DNA of 58,826 nucleotides from Gemmatimonadota bacterium (GTDB lineage Bacteria > Gemmatimonadota > Gemmatimonadetes > Longimicrobiales > Gaopeijiaceae), in contig JAJDXG010000048.1 in assembly GCA_022823365.1 (NCBI GenBank), positions 1-58,826 on the forward strand, in the 5' to 3' direction. The notes beneath the pieces were generated by a model that saw nothing but the letters and a program-made list of their open reading frames with translations, made no database searches and was not told where the DNA came from. Position numbers and translations under genes: made by a program. Positions 1 to 7,941 of this stretch are shown piece after piece; position 1 is the stretch's first letter, and the number at the start of each line of letters is the position of its first letter.

Positions 1-402
1 GTGCATCAGGCGGAAGACGATGTCGGTGTCGCCCTCGGCCCCTCCGTGCAGGTGTCCCCCGAACTCCCCGGGGGTGTCCTGTTCGAATTCGGCGATGGAC
101 TCGTCCTCTACTTCCACTTCCAGGTAGAAGTCGTCATCCAGTGGCACCGCCATGCCGTCGTGGTCCACGAAGCGCACGGAGATGTGGCCGGTTTCCTCGC
201 CCGGCTCGACCTCCAGTTCACCGGTCCACTCGCCGTCGTGCCCGTCGTAGGACGCGATCGTCTGGCCGCTCAGCACCAGGATCACGCCCTCGACCTCCTC
301 GGCATGGTCCTCTTCGGGTTCGGTTGCGCTCTCGCACGCCGAGAGGGCCAGGATGCCCGCGCTCAGCAAGGCGAACGGCAGTTTCAGTCTCGAATGTCTC
401 AT
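1..402 (-). CDS. Acidic, His-containing lipoprotein (3' end cut by window edge)
   Basis: The first 134 residues of a secreted lipoprotein are present; the C-terminus lies outside the window. A basic N-terminus and hydrophobic stretch end in the lipobox LSAC (Cys about 23). A Glu/Asp-rich linker follows (ESATEPEEDHAEEVEG), then a beta-rich segment with scattered His (DGHDGE, VDHDG, GGHLHGG). The ATG at 402 is preceded by GGAAAGAGAG. It lies 73 nt downstream of the ZnuD-like receptor on the same strand, so it is probably the last gene of that transcript. No family is recognised. A periplasmic or surface metal-binding accessory role is an inference from the context and the acidic/His composition. 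Confidence 0.75.
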   Translation of the reverse strand, partial: MRHSRLKLPFALLSAGILALSACESATEPEEDHAEEVEGVILVLSGQTIASYDGHDGEWTGELEVEPGEETGHISVRFVDHDGMAVPLDDDFYLEVEVEDESIAEFEQDTPGEFGGHLHGGAEGDTDIVFRLMH

Positions 403-475
403 CTCTCTTTCCTCATGTGGGTTTGTGACCGTCGTCCCCGGCGCGAAGCGCTTCCCAAACGGCGGGGCGTCGCTC

Positions 476-2692
476 CTAGAAGACGACTCGATATGCCACG
501 CTGACGGATCTGCCCGCCTCGGGCATGATCTCCTTCACGCGCGACAGGTGATTTCGGTATTCGGTGTTGCCAAGGTTCTCTCCCCGCACGGTGATCACGT
601 TCAGCCGCCCCCTGACCGTGATCCGGATTCCGGCGGAAAGATCGAAAACAGCATATCCATCGGTTGCGCTTTCAAAGGGGCCCGTCCGGTCCTGGCGAGC
701 CGCAACCCGGGTTTCGGCCTCGACGAACCAGGCGCGCGGCGCATAGCCGACCGCGAATCGTCCCTGCAGCGGTGGGATCAACGGAAGCGGTTCGCCGGTT
801 GCTTCAATCCTGCCGCGAACGTAGGAGGCCACCGCTTCCACGGTCAGATCACCGACCACCGCCCATTCCAGCGCGCTCTCGAAGCCGGCCAGCACGGCGT
901 CTTCCCCGTGGAACTGGAAGACGGGCAGCCGCACCCGGCTCAGCTCTCCCGTCTCGAGGGGGAAGACGTACCCCGAGATGGCGTTGCGGAACACCGTCAT
1001 CTCGGCGTTGAGCCGGTTTCCCGTGAGGCGTACGAAGGCGTCGACGCCGGCGCCGCGTTCGGTATCGAGCGACGGGTTCCCCACTTCGAAGGCATAGGCC
1101 GCCAGGTGGGGCCCTTCCGAGAAGAGCTCGTTGACGCTCGGGGTACGAAAAGCCCGGGCGAGGGAGGCGCCCACCGTGAGGTGCCGCGTCAGCCGCGCAA
1201 GCGCACCGAGCGATCCGGATGCCGCACCGAAGGATCGCGCGCGGATATGGCCGATATCGGAGGAGCGATCTTCCTGTTCGGGCCGTACGCGCGCCCAGTC
1301 GTAGCGAAGGCCGGCTTCCAGGCGTACCGGATTCAGATCGAGTTCCTCCAGCGCGAATACGGCGAAGGATGTGTGCGTGGAGTTCGGGGTGTACAGTCCG
1401 CCTCCGAACCCGAAGTCTTCCCAGGAAGCCCGCGCTCCCACTCCTCCCGACGAGAACGGCCCCCAGTCCGCGTGGCGAGCCAGGAGTTCGCCGCTGACCG
1501 TCTGGCGCTCGAAAAGCGTTCCCAGGATGTCGGGGGGCTCGATCTCCTTGTGTCGGTACCATGTGTATCCCGCATCGATCTCGATGGTCTCGAAGACGCC
1601 CCGGGGCCTTATCAGGCTCCTGAGCCGGGTCGCGGTCCGCTCCATCTCGATGCGAACCCCGGCTTCGTGACCCCCTACGAAACCTCCCGGGATGCCGTAG
1701 TCGTTGCCGTAGTAGCGGAAGGTGGCGCCGGCGTGGCCCCAGTCGTCCACCCAGGATGTTCCGCCCGAGAGCTCCCGGACATCCGTGCTGGTGTTGTTGA
1801 GAACTCCGGCCGGGGTCTTGAGGTCGCCGCTGGTACGACGCGCCACCTCCAGCCGCACGGGAATGTGGTCGGTCAGGCCGTAGGTGGCGTTCAGGCTTCC
1901 GCCGGCTGCGTTGCTGACGCTCTGTCCCTGAAGGGTGAACGCGCCCGTGAAGTGGTGGGGGACGGAGGAAGGCACGTCGTCGCGCACGACGTTGATGATG
2001 CCCCCGAGGGCGTTGCTTCCGTAGAGGATGGCTCCCGGCCCGCGGATGACCTCGATCCGCCGCGCGGACGAAGGGTCGATGGCCGTTGCGTGGTCGGGAC
2101 CGCTGGCAAACTGGTCGCCCACCCGCTCGCCATCCTCGAGCATCAGGATGCGGTCCCCGCTCAGGCCCCGGATCACCGGATGCGCGGATGCCGGCCCCAT
2201 GGTGCTCACCGCGAGTCCCGGCTCGGAGGACAGCGTCTCCGCAAGGGTTCCGGCCAGGCGGCGCTGCAGATCCTCTCCCGCGAACACGCTGGTCGGCCGC
2301 AGCACCTCGTTTGCCGCGCGCGCCACGAGGGACCCGGTGACCACAACCCGCGGCAGGGGGATGGGATTGGCCTCCATCTCCACCACCACGATCTCCGCGC
2401 GCGACGCGTCCACCACGAGCGAGAGCGTGCGATAGCCCAGACGCTCGACCCTCACGGTGTATATGCGCGGCCCCGGCACGGGCACGTGGAACGTGCCGTC
2501 GCCATGCGACACTGCCATGCCTGCAGCGGCATCGATGGATACCAGGGCGCCGGCGAGAGGCTGATTCGAGTCCACGTCGCGTACGACGCCCTCGATCTCA
2601 CCCTCGTGCTCGACCTGCGCGGACGAGCCGACGGCTCCCAGTGCCATTGCCAGAACTGCCGGAATCGAACCGGCAAGTCGCCTCGGTTTCAT
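476..2692 (-). CDS. TonB-dependent outer-membrane receptor, ZnuD-like
   Basis: 738 residues. A Sec signal (about 1-25, ending SSAQ) is followed by a carboxypeptidase-regulatory-like domain (about 30-110, GEIEGVVRDVDSNQPLAG), a plug domain (about 120-240) and a 22-strand-type barrel ending in a C-terminal Phe (AYRVVF). The plug motifs PVIRGLSGDRILMLEDGERV, DHATAIDP and RRIEVIRGPGAILYGSNALGG match the ZnuD-type subgroup of receptors, known for zinc or haem uptake in Neisseria. The His-rich extracellular loop typical of ZnuD is not obvious, so the substrate is inferred. The ATG at 2692 directly starts the signal peptide. Flanked by a small Cys/His protein upstream and an acidic lipoprotein downstream, all on one strand. 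Confidence 0.9.
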   Translation of the reverse strand: MKPRRLAGSIPAVLAMALGAVGSSAQVEHEGEIEGVVRDVDSNQPLAGALVSIDAAAGMAVSHGDGTFHVPVPGPRIYTVRVERLGYRTLSLVVDASRAEIVVVEMEANPIPLPRVVVTGSLVARAANEVLRPTSVFAGEDLQRRLAGTLAETLSSEPGLAVSTMGPASAHPVIRGLSGDRILMLEDGERVGDQFASGPDHATAIDPSSARRIEVIRGPGAILYGSNALGGIINVVRDDVPSSVPHHFTGAFTLQGQSVSNAAGGSLNATYGLTDHIPVRLEVARRTSGDLKTPAGVLNNTSTDVRELSGGTSWVDDWGHAGATFRYYGNDYGIPGGFVGGHEAGVRIEMERTATRLRSLIRPRGVFETIEIDAGYTWYRHKEIEPPDILGTLFERQTVSGELLARHADWGPFSSGGVGARASWEDFGFGGGLYTPNSTHTSFAVFALEELDLNPVRLEAGLRYDWARVRPEQEDRSSDIGHIRARSFGAASGSLGALARLTRHLTVGASLARAFRTPSVNELFSEGPHLAAYAFEVGNPSLDTERGAGVDAFVRLTGNRLNAEMTVFRNAISGYVFPLETGELSRVRLPVFQFHGEDAVLAGFESALEWAVVGDLTVEAVASYVRGRIEATGEPLPLIPPLQGRFAVGYAPRAWFVEAETRVAARQDRTGPFESATDGYAVFDLSAGIRITVRGRLNVITVRGENLGNTEYRNHLSRVKEIMPEAGRSVSVAYRVVF

Positions 2693-2856
2693 GGACAGCC
2701 TTCTTCGAGCCCCACTGCCGTGCCTCTCGTTCCTGCTCCGGGCCGTGCGGTGCGACTCGCCGAAATGCTTCAGCGGTTAGCGCGAATTGCGGGAAGGGTT
2801 GTTGCCGCGTAGTGAGCGGACGGGAAAAAATCCGGGACGACCACCCCGGAACGGGG

Positions 2857-3231
2857 TCAAGCCGGGGGAGGAGCCCTCGGACCGCTGCCGCCGGGCGGAG
2901 TCGGGCGGTTTTGCCAGGTGGTAGCGGTCGGCGTGTCCGGGCTGGTTTCGAATACCAGCGGGAGGTCGGCCAGAATCAGGGGAGACACCCCTGACGACAA
3001 CGTGCGCGTCAGTTGGCACAGGAGGTGGCTGTGCCCGGTGTCGCAGTGCTCGCTGTTCTCCCCTTCAATGTGCACAACGGTGCTGAGCCCTCTGACTTCG
3101 AGCACCGCATCCGCCGCCGGGAGACCGGCGAACAGAGCGAACTGAAGCAGCGAGAGGGAGAGAACGCCGAAGCGGCGAAGATCCCGCGATCGAGGAGAAA
3201 TCGGCTTCACAGCTACGCCGGCTGGATACAT
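2857..3231 (-). CDS. Small exported Cys/His protein upstream of the TonB receptor
   Basis: 124 residues from the ATG at 3231; the frame is open further upstream to 3366, and a GTG seven codons downstream is also possible. An N-terminal basic segment and hydrophobic stretch (LRRFGVLSLSLLQFALFAGLPAADA) look like a signal or anchor. Then come VVHIEGENSEHCDTGHSH and LLCQL, giving a dense set of potential metal ligands: His54, Glu56, His62, Cys63, His67, His69, Cys72. The tail is Pro-rich. Similar short HxxxHC proteins (DUF2946-like) often precede metal-related TonB receptors; that relation is from memory of the family pattern. It probably starts the transcript that includes the receptor 164 nt downstream. 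Function unknown; metal sensing or binding is inferred. Confidence 0.6.
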   Translation of the reverse strand: MYPAGVAVKPISPRSRDLRRFGVLSLSLLQFALFAGLPAADAVLEVRGLSTVVHIEGENSEHCDTGHSHLLCQLTRTLSSGVSPLILADLPLVFETSPDTPTATTWQNRPTPPGGSGPRAPPPA

Positions 3232-3401
3232 CCGGATGCCGCCGGAGGGCACTCCGATCTGATGCAGCAAGCTGCCTTCGGTGGCGCAGGGTGTCAAGGC
3301 GACAACGCGCCGTTTGACCCCTGCCGACTTCCGGCGCACAATACCCGGATCCCCGGCTGCGGGCATGGCCAGGACGGAGTCATCTGAAAGGAGCGGACGA
3401 A

Positions 3402-4298
3402 ATGAAACCGGCGAAGTGGATCCTCGGAATACTCGTGCTCACGTTACTCCCGGCCTCCCCGGCCGAAGCGCAGGCCGGCCGCAACCTGACTCCCGAGCAG
3501 CAGGCCGACCGGCAGCGCCGCATGCAGGAGATGAGGACCGCCGCGCGGCCCATCGAGGGCATCAACTCGATCTGGATCGACGAGTTGACCTGGATGGAGG
3601 CGCGCGACGAAATCGCGTCCGGGAAGACCATCGGCATCATCGCGACCGGGGGCGTCGAGCAGAACGGGCCCTACATGGCGGGCGGCAAGCACAACTACGT
3701 GCTCGAGGCGATGTGCGACGCGATCGCGCGCGAGCTGGGCAACGCGCTGTGCGCGCCGGTGATGAAGTACGTGCCCGAGGGGGATCCGGAGAACATCCGC
3801 TATCCGGGCACCCTGAGCGTGCGTCAGGAGACCTTCCGCATGGTGCTCGAGGATGTGGCCAACAGCCTGAAGAGCCAGGGGTTCACGGATGTCGTCTTCA
3901 TCGGTGACAGCGGCGGCAATCAGAACGGCATGTCGGACACGGCCGAGAAACTCAACGAGTACTGGGGCGGCACGGCGCGGGCCCACTATATCGAGGAGTA
4001 TTACCGCGAGGACATCTGGAGCTGCGAGTTCCTGGAGGAGGAACTCGGGATCTTCCAGAAGCCGGACATCTGCTCCGCCACGCGCGACATTTATCACGAC
4101 GACGTGCACTATTCGTCGATCGTGGCCACCACGGATCCGGAGCGCATCCGCGCCCGGCAGCGGATGGAGGCGGGGCTCTACTCAATCAACGAGGTGGAGC
4201 TGGGGCCGGTGGAGCGGACCATCGAGATCGGCGAGGCGTTGATCGCCTACCGCACCGAAATCACGGTGCGCGCGATCCGGGAGAGCATGGGGCGGTAA
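3402..4298 (+). CDS. Secreted creatininase-family protein with altered metal ligands
   Basis: 298 residues with a Sec signal (about 1-24, SPAEAQ) and one creatininase/amidohydrolase domain (about 55-295). Creatininases are cytoplasmic Zn/Mn amidohydrolases with an E-x-H...D and G-H ligand set. Here the matching motifs read TGGVEQNGPYMAGGKHN (Glu86, Asn88, His97) and FIGDSGGNQNG (Asp169-Ser170), so the usual His after Glu-x is Asn, the Asp is His, and the usual NGHGGN is GDSGGN. The same substitutions occur in both halves of the fusion at 6019-7806. The ATG at 3402 follows the strong ribosome site AAAGGAG. Substrate unknown; an amide or lactam hydrolase is the family expectation, but the altered site makes activity uncertain. 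Confidence 0.85.
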   Translation: MKPAKWILGILVLTLLPASPAEAQAGRNLTPEQQADRQRRMQEMRTAARPIEGINSIWIDELTWMEARDEIASGKTIGIIATGGVEQNGPYMAGGKHNYVLEAMCDAIARELGNALCAPVMKYVPEGDPENIRYPGTLSVRQETFRMVLEDVANSLKSQGFTDVVFIGDSGGNQNGMSDTAEKLNEYWGGTARAHYIEEYYREDIWSCEFLEEELGIFQKPDICSATRDIYHDDVHYSSIVATTDPERIRARQRMEAGLYSINEVELGPVERTIEIGEALIAYRTEITVRAIRESMGR

Positions 4299-4358
4299 CC
4301 CGGGCGCAAGCCTGCCGGATCCAACACGGGGTACGGTCCCTGGCCGGGCTCGGGGCTC

Positions 4359-5984
4359 TTATCCCAGCGTGCGCGCGAAGGTCGGCGCCTGGCGGTGCTG
4401 CGTGGCCTGCTCGAATGCGTAGGCGATGCGGATGAGCACGGGCTCGCTCCAGGCGCGTCCGAAGAACGAGACACCCGCCGGCAGCCCCGACACGAACCCC
4501 ATGGGCACGCTGATGTCCGGGTAGCCGGCGATGGCGGCGGGGCCGGCGCTGCTCCCGCCGTCCAGGCGGTCCCCCTTGATGTGGTCGGTGGTCCAGGGGA
4601 GGTCGCGGGTGGGGGCGACGATGGCGTCCAGCTGGTGCTCGTTCATCAGGGCGTCGATGCCGTCTTCGCGGTTGCCGCGCTGAATGGTGCGCACCGCGTT
4701 CAGGTAGACCTCGTCGGTGAGCGGGCCGCGCGCCTGTGACGCGATCATGCGCTGCTGGCCGAAGAAGGGCATCTCGAGTTCGGCGTTCTGCTCGTTGAAC
4801 TCGATGATGTCCGCCAGGGTGCGCACCGGCGCGTCAGGCCCGAGCGTCGCCAGATAGGCGTTCAAGTCTGTCTTGAACTCGTATTCGAGTACGATGAGCG
4901 GGAGTTCGTCCCTCCAGTTTGCCACGGGCAGGTTGGCGGGATCCACGATCACCGCGCCCGCGTCGCGCATCGCCTGGATGGCATCCTCGAAGAGCGCCAT
5001 GACGCGCGGATCGAAGCCGGTGAAGGAGCGTGCCACGCCGATGCGCGCCCCCTGGAGGCCGGCGGAGTCGAGGAACTGCGTGTAGTCAGTGTGGGAATTG
5101 CCCTCACTGCGCGAGGTGGCTTCGTCGCGCGGGTCCACGCCCACGGCTCCGCCCAGCAGGATGGCGGCGTCGCGCACGGTGCGGGTCATGGGCCCGGCCG
5201 TGTCCTGGGAGTGGGAGATGGGGATGATGCCGGAGCGGCTCCAGAGGCCCACCGTGGGCTTGATGCCCACGATGCCGTTGCTGGAGGAGGGGCACATGAT
5301 GGAGCCCCCGGTCTCCGTGCCGACCGTGAGGGCGCACAGGTTGGCCGAGGCCGCCACCCCGGAGCCGGAGCTTGAGCCGCAGGGGTTGCGGTTGAGGGCG
5401 TAGGGGTTCACGCACTGGCCGCCGCGCGCACTCCACCCGCTGGTGGCTCGCTCGCCCCGGAAGTAGGCCCACTCGCTCATGTTGGCCTTGCCCAGCAGGA
5501 TCGCCCCGGCGGCGCGCAGGCGCTCGGCAACGAAGGAGTCGCGCGGCGGGATGGACCCCTCGAGCGCGAGCGACCCGGCCGTGGTGGTCATGCGGTCGTG
5601 GGTGTCGAGGTTGTCCTTGAGGGCGACCGGAATCCCGTGCAGCGGTCCGCGCGGCCCACCGGCGCGTCGCTCGGCGTCCAGCTCGTCGGCGATCTCGAGC
5701 GCGTCCGGGTTGATCTCGATCATCGAGCGAAGCTCCGGGCCCTGGCGGTCCATCGCCTGGATGCGCTCGATGTAGGCCTGCGTGATGGAACGTGCGGTGT
5801 GCTCACCGGATTCCATCATGCGCTGCAGATCGTCGACCGTGACTTCTTCGAACTCGAAGGGCGGCATCTCGTCAGGCGCCTGTGCGCCGCCGGTCGAGTC
5901 GGAGGCGGGCGGGGAACACGCGGAGGTCAGCGCCAGTCCCGCACCGCCTGCCGCGGTCGTGCCTATGAAGGTTCTTCGATCCAT
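4359..5984 (-). CDS. Exported amidase-signature hydrolase (Tat/lipoprotein)
   Basis: 541 residues. The start chosen is the ATG at 5984 (GGAAGGAGAGCGAGA upstream), because it begins MDRRTFIGTTAAGG, a twin-arginine signal that ends in LTSAC, a possible lipobox. The amidase-signature catalytic triad is intact: Lys in VALKDNLDTHD, cis-Ser in GSSSGSGVAAS, and nucleophile Ser in GTETGGSI. Hydrolyses an amide bond of an unknown substrate outside the cytoplasm. The signal rules out GatA of the tRNA amidotransferase. It lies 34 nt downstream of the two-domain creatininase gene on the same strand, so the two are probably co-transcribed and may act on successive C-N bonds (inference). Confidence 0.92.
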   Translation of the reverse strand: MDRRTFIGTTAAGGAGLALTSACSPPASDSTGGAQAPDEMPPFEFEEVTVDDLQRMMESGEHTARSITQAYIERIQAMDRQGPELRSMIEINPDALEIADELDAERRAGGPRGPLHGIPVALKDNLDTHDRMTTTAGSLALEGSIPPRDSFVAERLRAAGAILLGKANMSEWAYFRGERATSGWSARGGQCVNPYALNRNPCGSSSGSGVAASANLCALTVGTETGGSIMCPSSSNGIVGIKPTVGLWSRSGIIPISHSQDTAGPMTRTVRDAAILLGGAVGVDPRDEATSRSEGNSHTDYTQFLDSAGLQGARIGVARSFTGFDPRVMALFEDAIQAMRDAGAVIVDPANLPVANWRDELPLIVLEYEFKTDLNAYLATLGPDAPVRTLADIIEFNEQNAELEMPFFGQQRMIASQARGPLTDEVYLNAVRTIQRGNREDGIDALMNEHQLDAIVAPTRDLPWTTDHIKGDRLDGGSSAGPAAIAGYPDISVPMGFVSGLPAGVSFFGRAWSEPVLIRIAYAFEQATQHRQAPTFARTLG

Positions 5985-6018
5985 TCTCGCTCTCCTTCCC
6001 TGTCGCCCCGCGCTGGTC

Positions 6019-7746
6019 CTACCTGTTCCTGATCCTCTCCTCGATGAGGCGCGCGGTGCGCTCGGCGCGGGCGTCGGAGATCTGGCGGGCGATCTCGAGC
6101 GACGCACCCAGGTCGGCGATGGAGACGCCGTTGATGACCGCCTGGCCTGCTCTCACCCGCTCCGCCCAGCGCACCGACGCCGGGTCGTCGAGCATCATGT
6201 TGAACGTGATTCCCGGGCTGTCGTGCAGGCCGTCGCGCGGCATGTCGTCGGTGACGATCCCGAGGTCCCGCAGCACGTTGGGGGTGCCCGGCGGGGTGCG
6301 GTAGTACTCCGGGATGAAGTGCACGGCGGCCTCGTCGCCCCAGGCATCGTTCAGGGCATTGGCCACGTTCTCCATGCCGCGCTGGTTTCCGCCGCTGTCG
6401 CCGATGAGAACGATGTTCTCGAAGCCGTGCATCTTCAGGCTGTGCGCCACGTCGGTCAGCACCGCCTCAAAGGTCTCCTGGCGCAGACTGATGGTGCCCG
6501 GGCTGGTCATGTGGCCGCTGGGCGGATCGATGTTGCCTTCGGGCACGGTCTCGATGACGGGGGCGCAGAGCGCGTTCCCGAGCTTCTTCGCGATGGCGGG
6601 GCAGTTGGCGCGCAGCACGTAGTTGTGTTTGCCGGTGACCAGCCAGGGGCCGTTGGGCTCGACGCCGCCGGTGGAGATGATGGCGGTGGTCTTGCCGTTG
6701 GCGAGGGCGTCGCGGACGTCCATCCACGTCATCTCCTCGATCCACGGCGTGCTCACCTCGGGCAGCGGGTTGGGGGTGTCCACGCAGTTGTAGGCGTTGG
6801 CGCTGCAGTTTCCTCCTCCCATGGAACGGGGATCGGGTTCCGGGCGCTGCGCCGGACCACCACCTGCGGCCCGCATGGCCTCGAAGCGGGCGCGCATCGC
6901 GGACCTGTCGGGAGCGGGCAGGGTGCCCCGGTTGGCGATCGCGGTGCGGATCGCCTCGGCAGTGTGCTCGGCGCGGAACGCCACGATCTCGCGGGCCCAC
7001 TCGAGCGACTGCACGCGGTCCTCGATGGAGACGCCGTTGATGGTCGCCTTGCCCGCCGCGACCCGCTCGTCGTAGCGCACCGAGAAGGGGTCGTCGTAGA
7101 GCATGTTGAGGGTGATGATCGGGTCGTCGTGGAGGCTGTCGCTCTCGCCGTCCTCGAGTCCGCGGAAGGCCATGTAGCGGGTGACGGAGTTGTAGTCGTA
7201 GTACTCCTGCACGTGCGCCACGACGGCGGCGCCCGCGAACTGCTCGTTCAGCCGCTGGGCGACGGCGCGCTGGCCGCCCTGGTTCCCGCCGCTGTCGCCG
7301 ATGAAGATGATGTTGCGGAAGCCGTGCATCTTCAGGCTGTGGGCGACGTCGGTGAGCAGCGCCTCGAAGGTCTCCTGCCGCAGGCTGAGCGTGCCGGGGC
7401 TGGTCATGTGCCCGCTGGGCGGGTCGATGTTGCCCTCGGGGACCAGCTTGATGACTGGAGCGCACAGGGCGTCGCCCAGCTCGCGCGCGATGGCGTCGCA
7501 GTTGGCGCGCAGCACGAAGTTGTGCTTGCCGGTGGCCAGCCAGGGGCCGTTGGGCTCGACGCCGCCGGTCGGGATGATGGCCGTGGTCTTGCCATCGGCG
7601 AGGGCGTCGCGGACGTCCATCCACGTCATCTCCTCGATCCAGACCGTGTTCGCTGCCGGCAGCGGGTTCGGCGTGTCCCGGCAGTTGTAGACGTTGGCGG
7701 CGCAGTCGCCGCCCCCCATGCTGTTCGGGTCGCGCTCCGGGCGCTG
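6019..7746 (-). repeat. Intragenic duplication: two ~830-nt units
   Basis: Unit 1 runs from 7746 down to about 6900 and unit 2 from 6849 down to 6019. Colinear blocks recur, such as the codons for EEMTWMDVRDALA, APVI.VPEGNIDPPSGHM and DVAHSLKMHGF, separated by a short linker rich in Arg and Ala. Confidence 0.8.
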
Positions 7747-7806
7747 CTGGGCGGTGGCCGCGGTCGAGGTGACGAGCAGGGCTCCGATGAGCAGGGCGGT
7801 TTTCAT
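6019..7806 (-). CDS. Secreted tandem creatininase-family fusion (two domains)
   Basis: 595 residues. A Sec signal (about 1-20, TAATAQ) is followed by two copies of the same unit, residues 21-about 300 and 320-595. Each unit opens with a Cys motif (GGGDCAANVYNCRDTPNP and GGGNCSANAYNCVDTPNP) and then a creatininase domain. Both carry GGVEPNGPWL, TGKHN and IGDSGGNQ, the same altered metal-ligand set as the single-domain protein at 3402-4298. Long identical stretches between the units (for example NIDPPSGHMTSPGT) point to internal duplication. The ATG at 7806 has AGGAGGAGAGG upstream. Ordinary creatininases are about 250 residues and oligomerise; the fusion may fix a pseudo-dimer. Followed after 34 nt by an exported amidase. 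Confidence 0.88.
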   Translation of the reverse strand: MKTALLIGALLVTSTAATAQQRPERDPNSMGGGDCAANVYNCRDTPNPLPAANTVWIEEMTWMDVRDALADGKTTAIIPTGGVEPNGPWLATGKHNFVLRANCDAIARELGDALCAPVIKLVPEGNIDPPSGHMTSPGTLSLRQETFEALLTDVAHSLKMHGFRNIIFIGDSGGNQGGQRAVAQRLNEQFAGAAVVAHVQEYYDYNSVTRYMAFRGLEDGESDSLHDDPIITLNMLYDDPFSVRYDERVAAGKATINGVSIEDRVQSLEWAREIVAFRAEHTAEAIRTAIANRGTLPAPDRSAMRARFEAMRAAGGGPAQRPEPDPRSMGGGNCSANAYNCVDTPNPLPEVSTPWIEEMTWMDVRDALANGKTTAIISTGGVEPNGPWLVTGKHNYVLRANCPAIAKKLGNALCAPVIETVPEGNIDPPSGHMTSPGTISLRQETFEAVLTDVAHSLKMHGFENIVLIGDSGGNQRGMENVANALNDAWGDEAAVHFIPEYYRTPPGTPNVLRDLGIVTDDMPRDGLHDSPGITFNMMLDDPASVRWAERVRAGQAVINGVSIADLGASLEIARQISDARAERTARLIEERIRNR

Positions 7807-7831
7807 GATCCTCTCCTCCTGGTTCCGACAG

Positions 7832-7850
7832 GTGCACGAGCCATGTGCAC
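7832..7850. repeat. Pair of GTGCAC palindromes upstream of the creatininase fusion
   Basis: Two GTGCAC hexamers, each self-complementary, are separated by 7 nt and sit 26-44 nt upstream of the start codon of the fusion gene. They could be a regulator half-site pair; there is no further support. Confidence 0.25.
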
Positions 7851-7941
7851 GGACAGACGCACATCGTACTTCATGAACGGGTTCGGTGCGAGTCTCCCGC
7901 GTAAGCAGGGACAGGGGGCCATCCCGTAACGTTCGCGGCAG

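Noticed and set aside
2657..2675. tRNA T-arm look-alike (TGCCGG-TTCGATT-CCGGCA on the minus strand)
   Set aside because: It lies within the signal-peptide codons of the TonB receptor, and no acceptor, D or anticodon arms can be formed around it.
353..2812. Long plus-strand open frame of 819 codons opposite the TonB receptor
   Set aside because: Its translation is low-complexity with no family features, while the minus strand has an intact receptor; antisense frames stay open by GC-rich codon bias.
4359..5984. GatA subunit of the Glu-tRNA amidotransferase
   Set aside because: The protein has a Tat/lipoprotein signal, and no gatB or gatC is nearby; the same holds for the amidase at 33632-35248.
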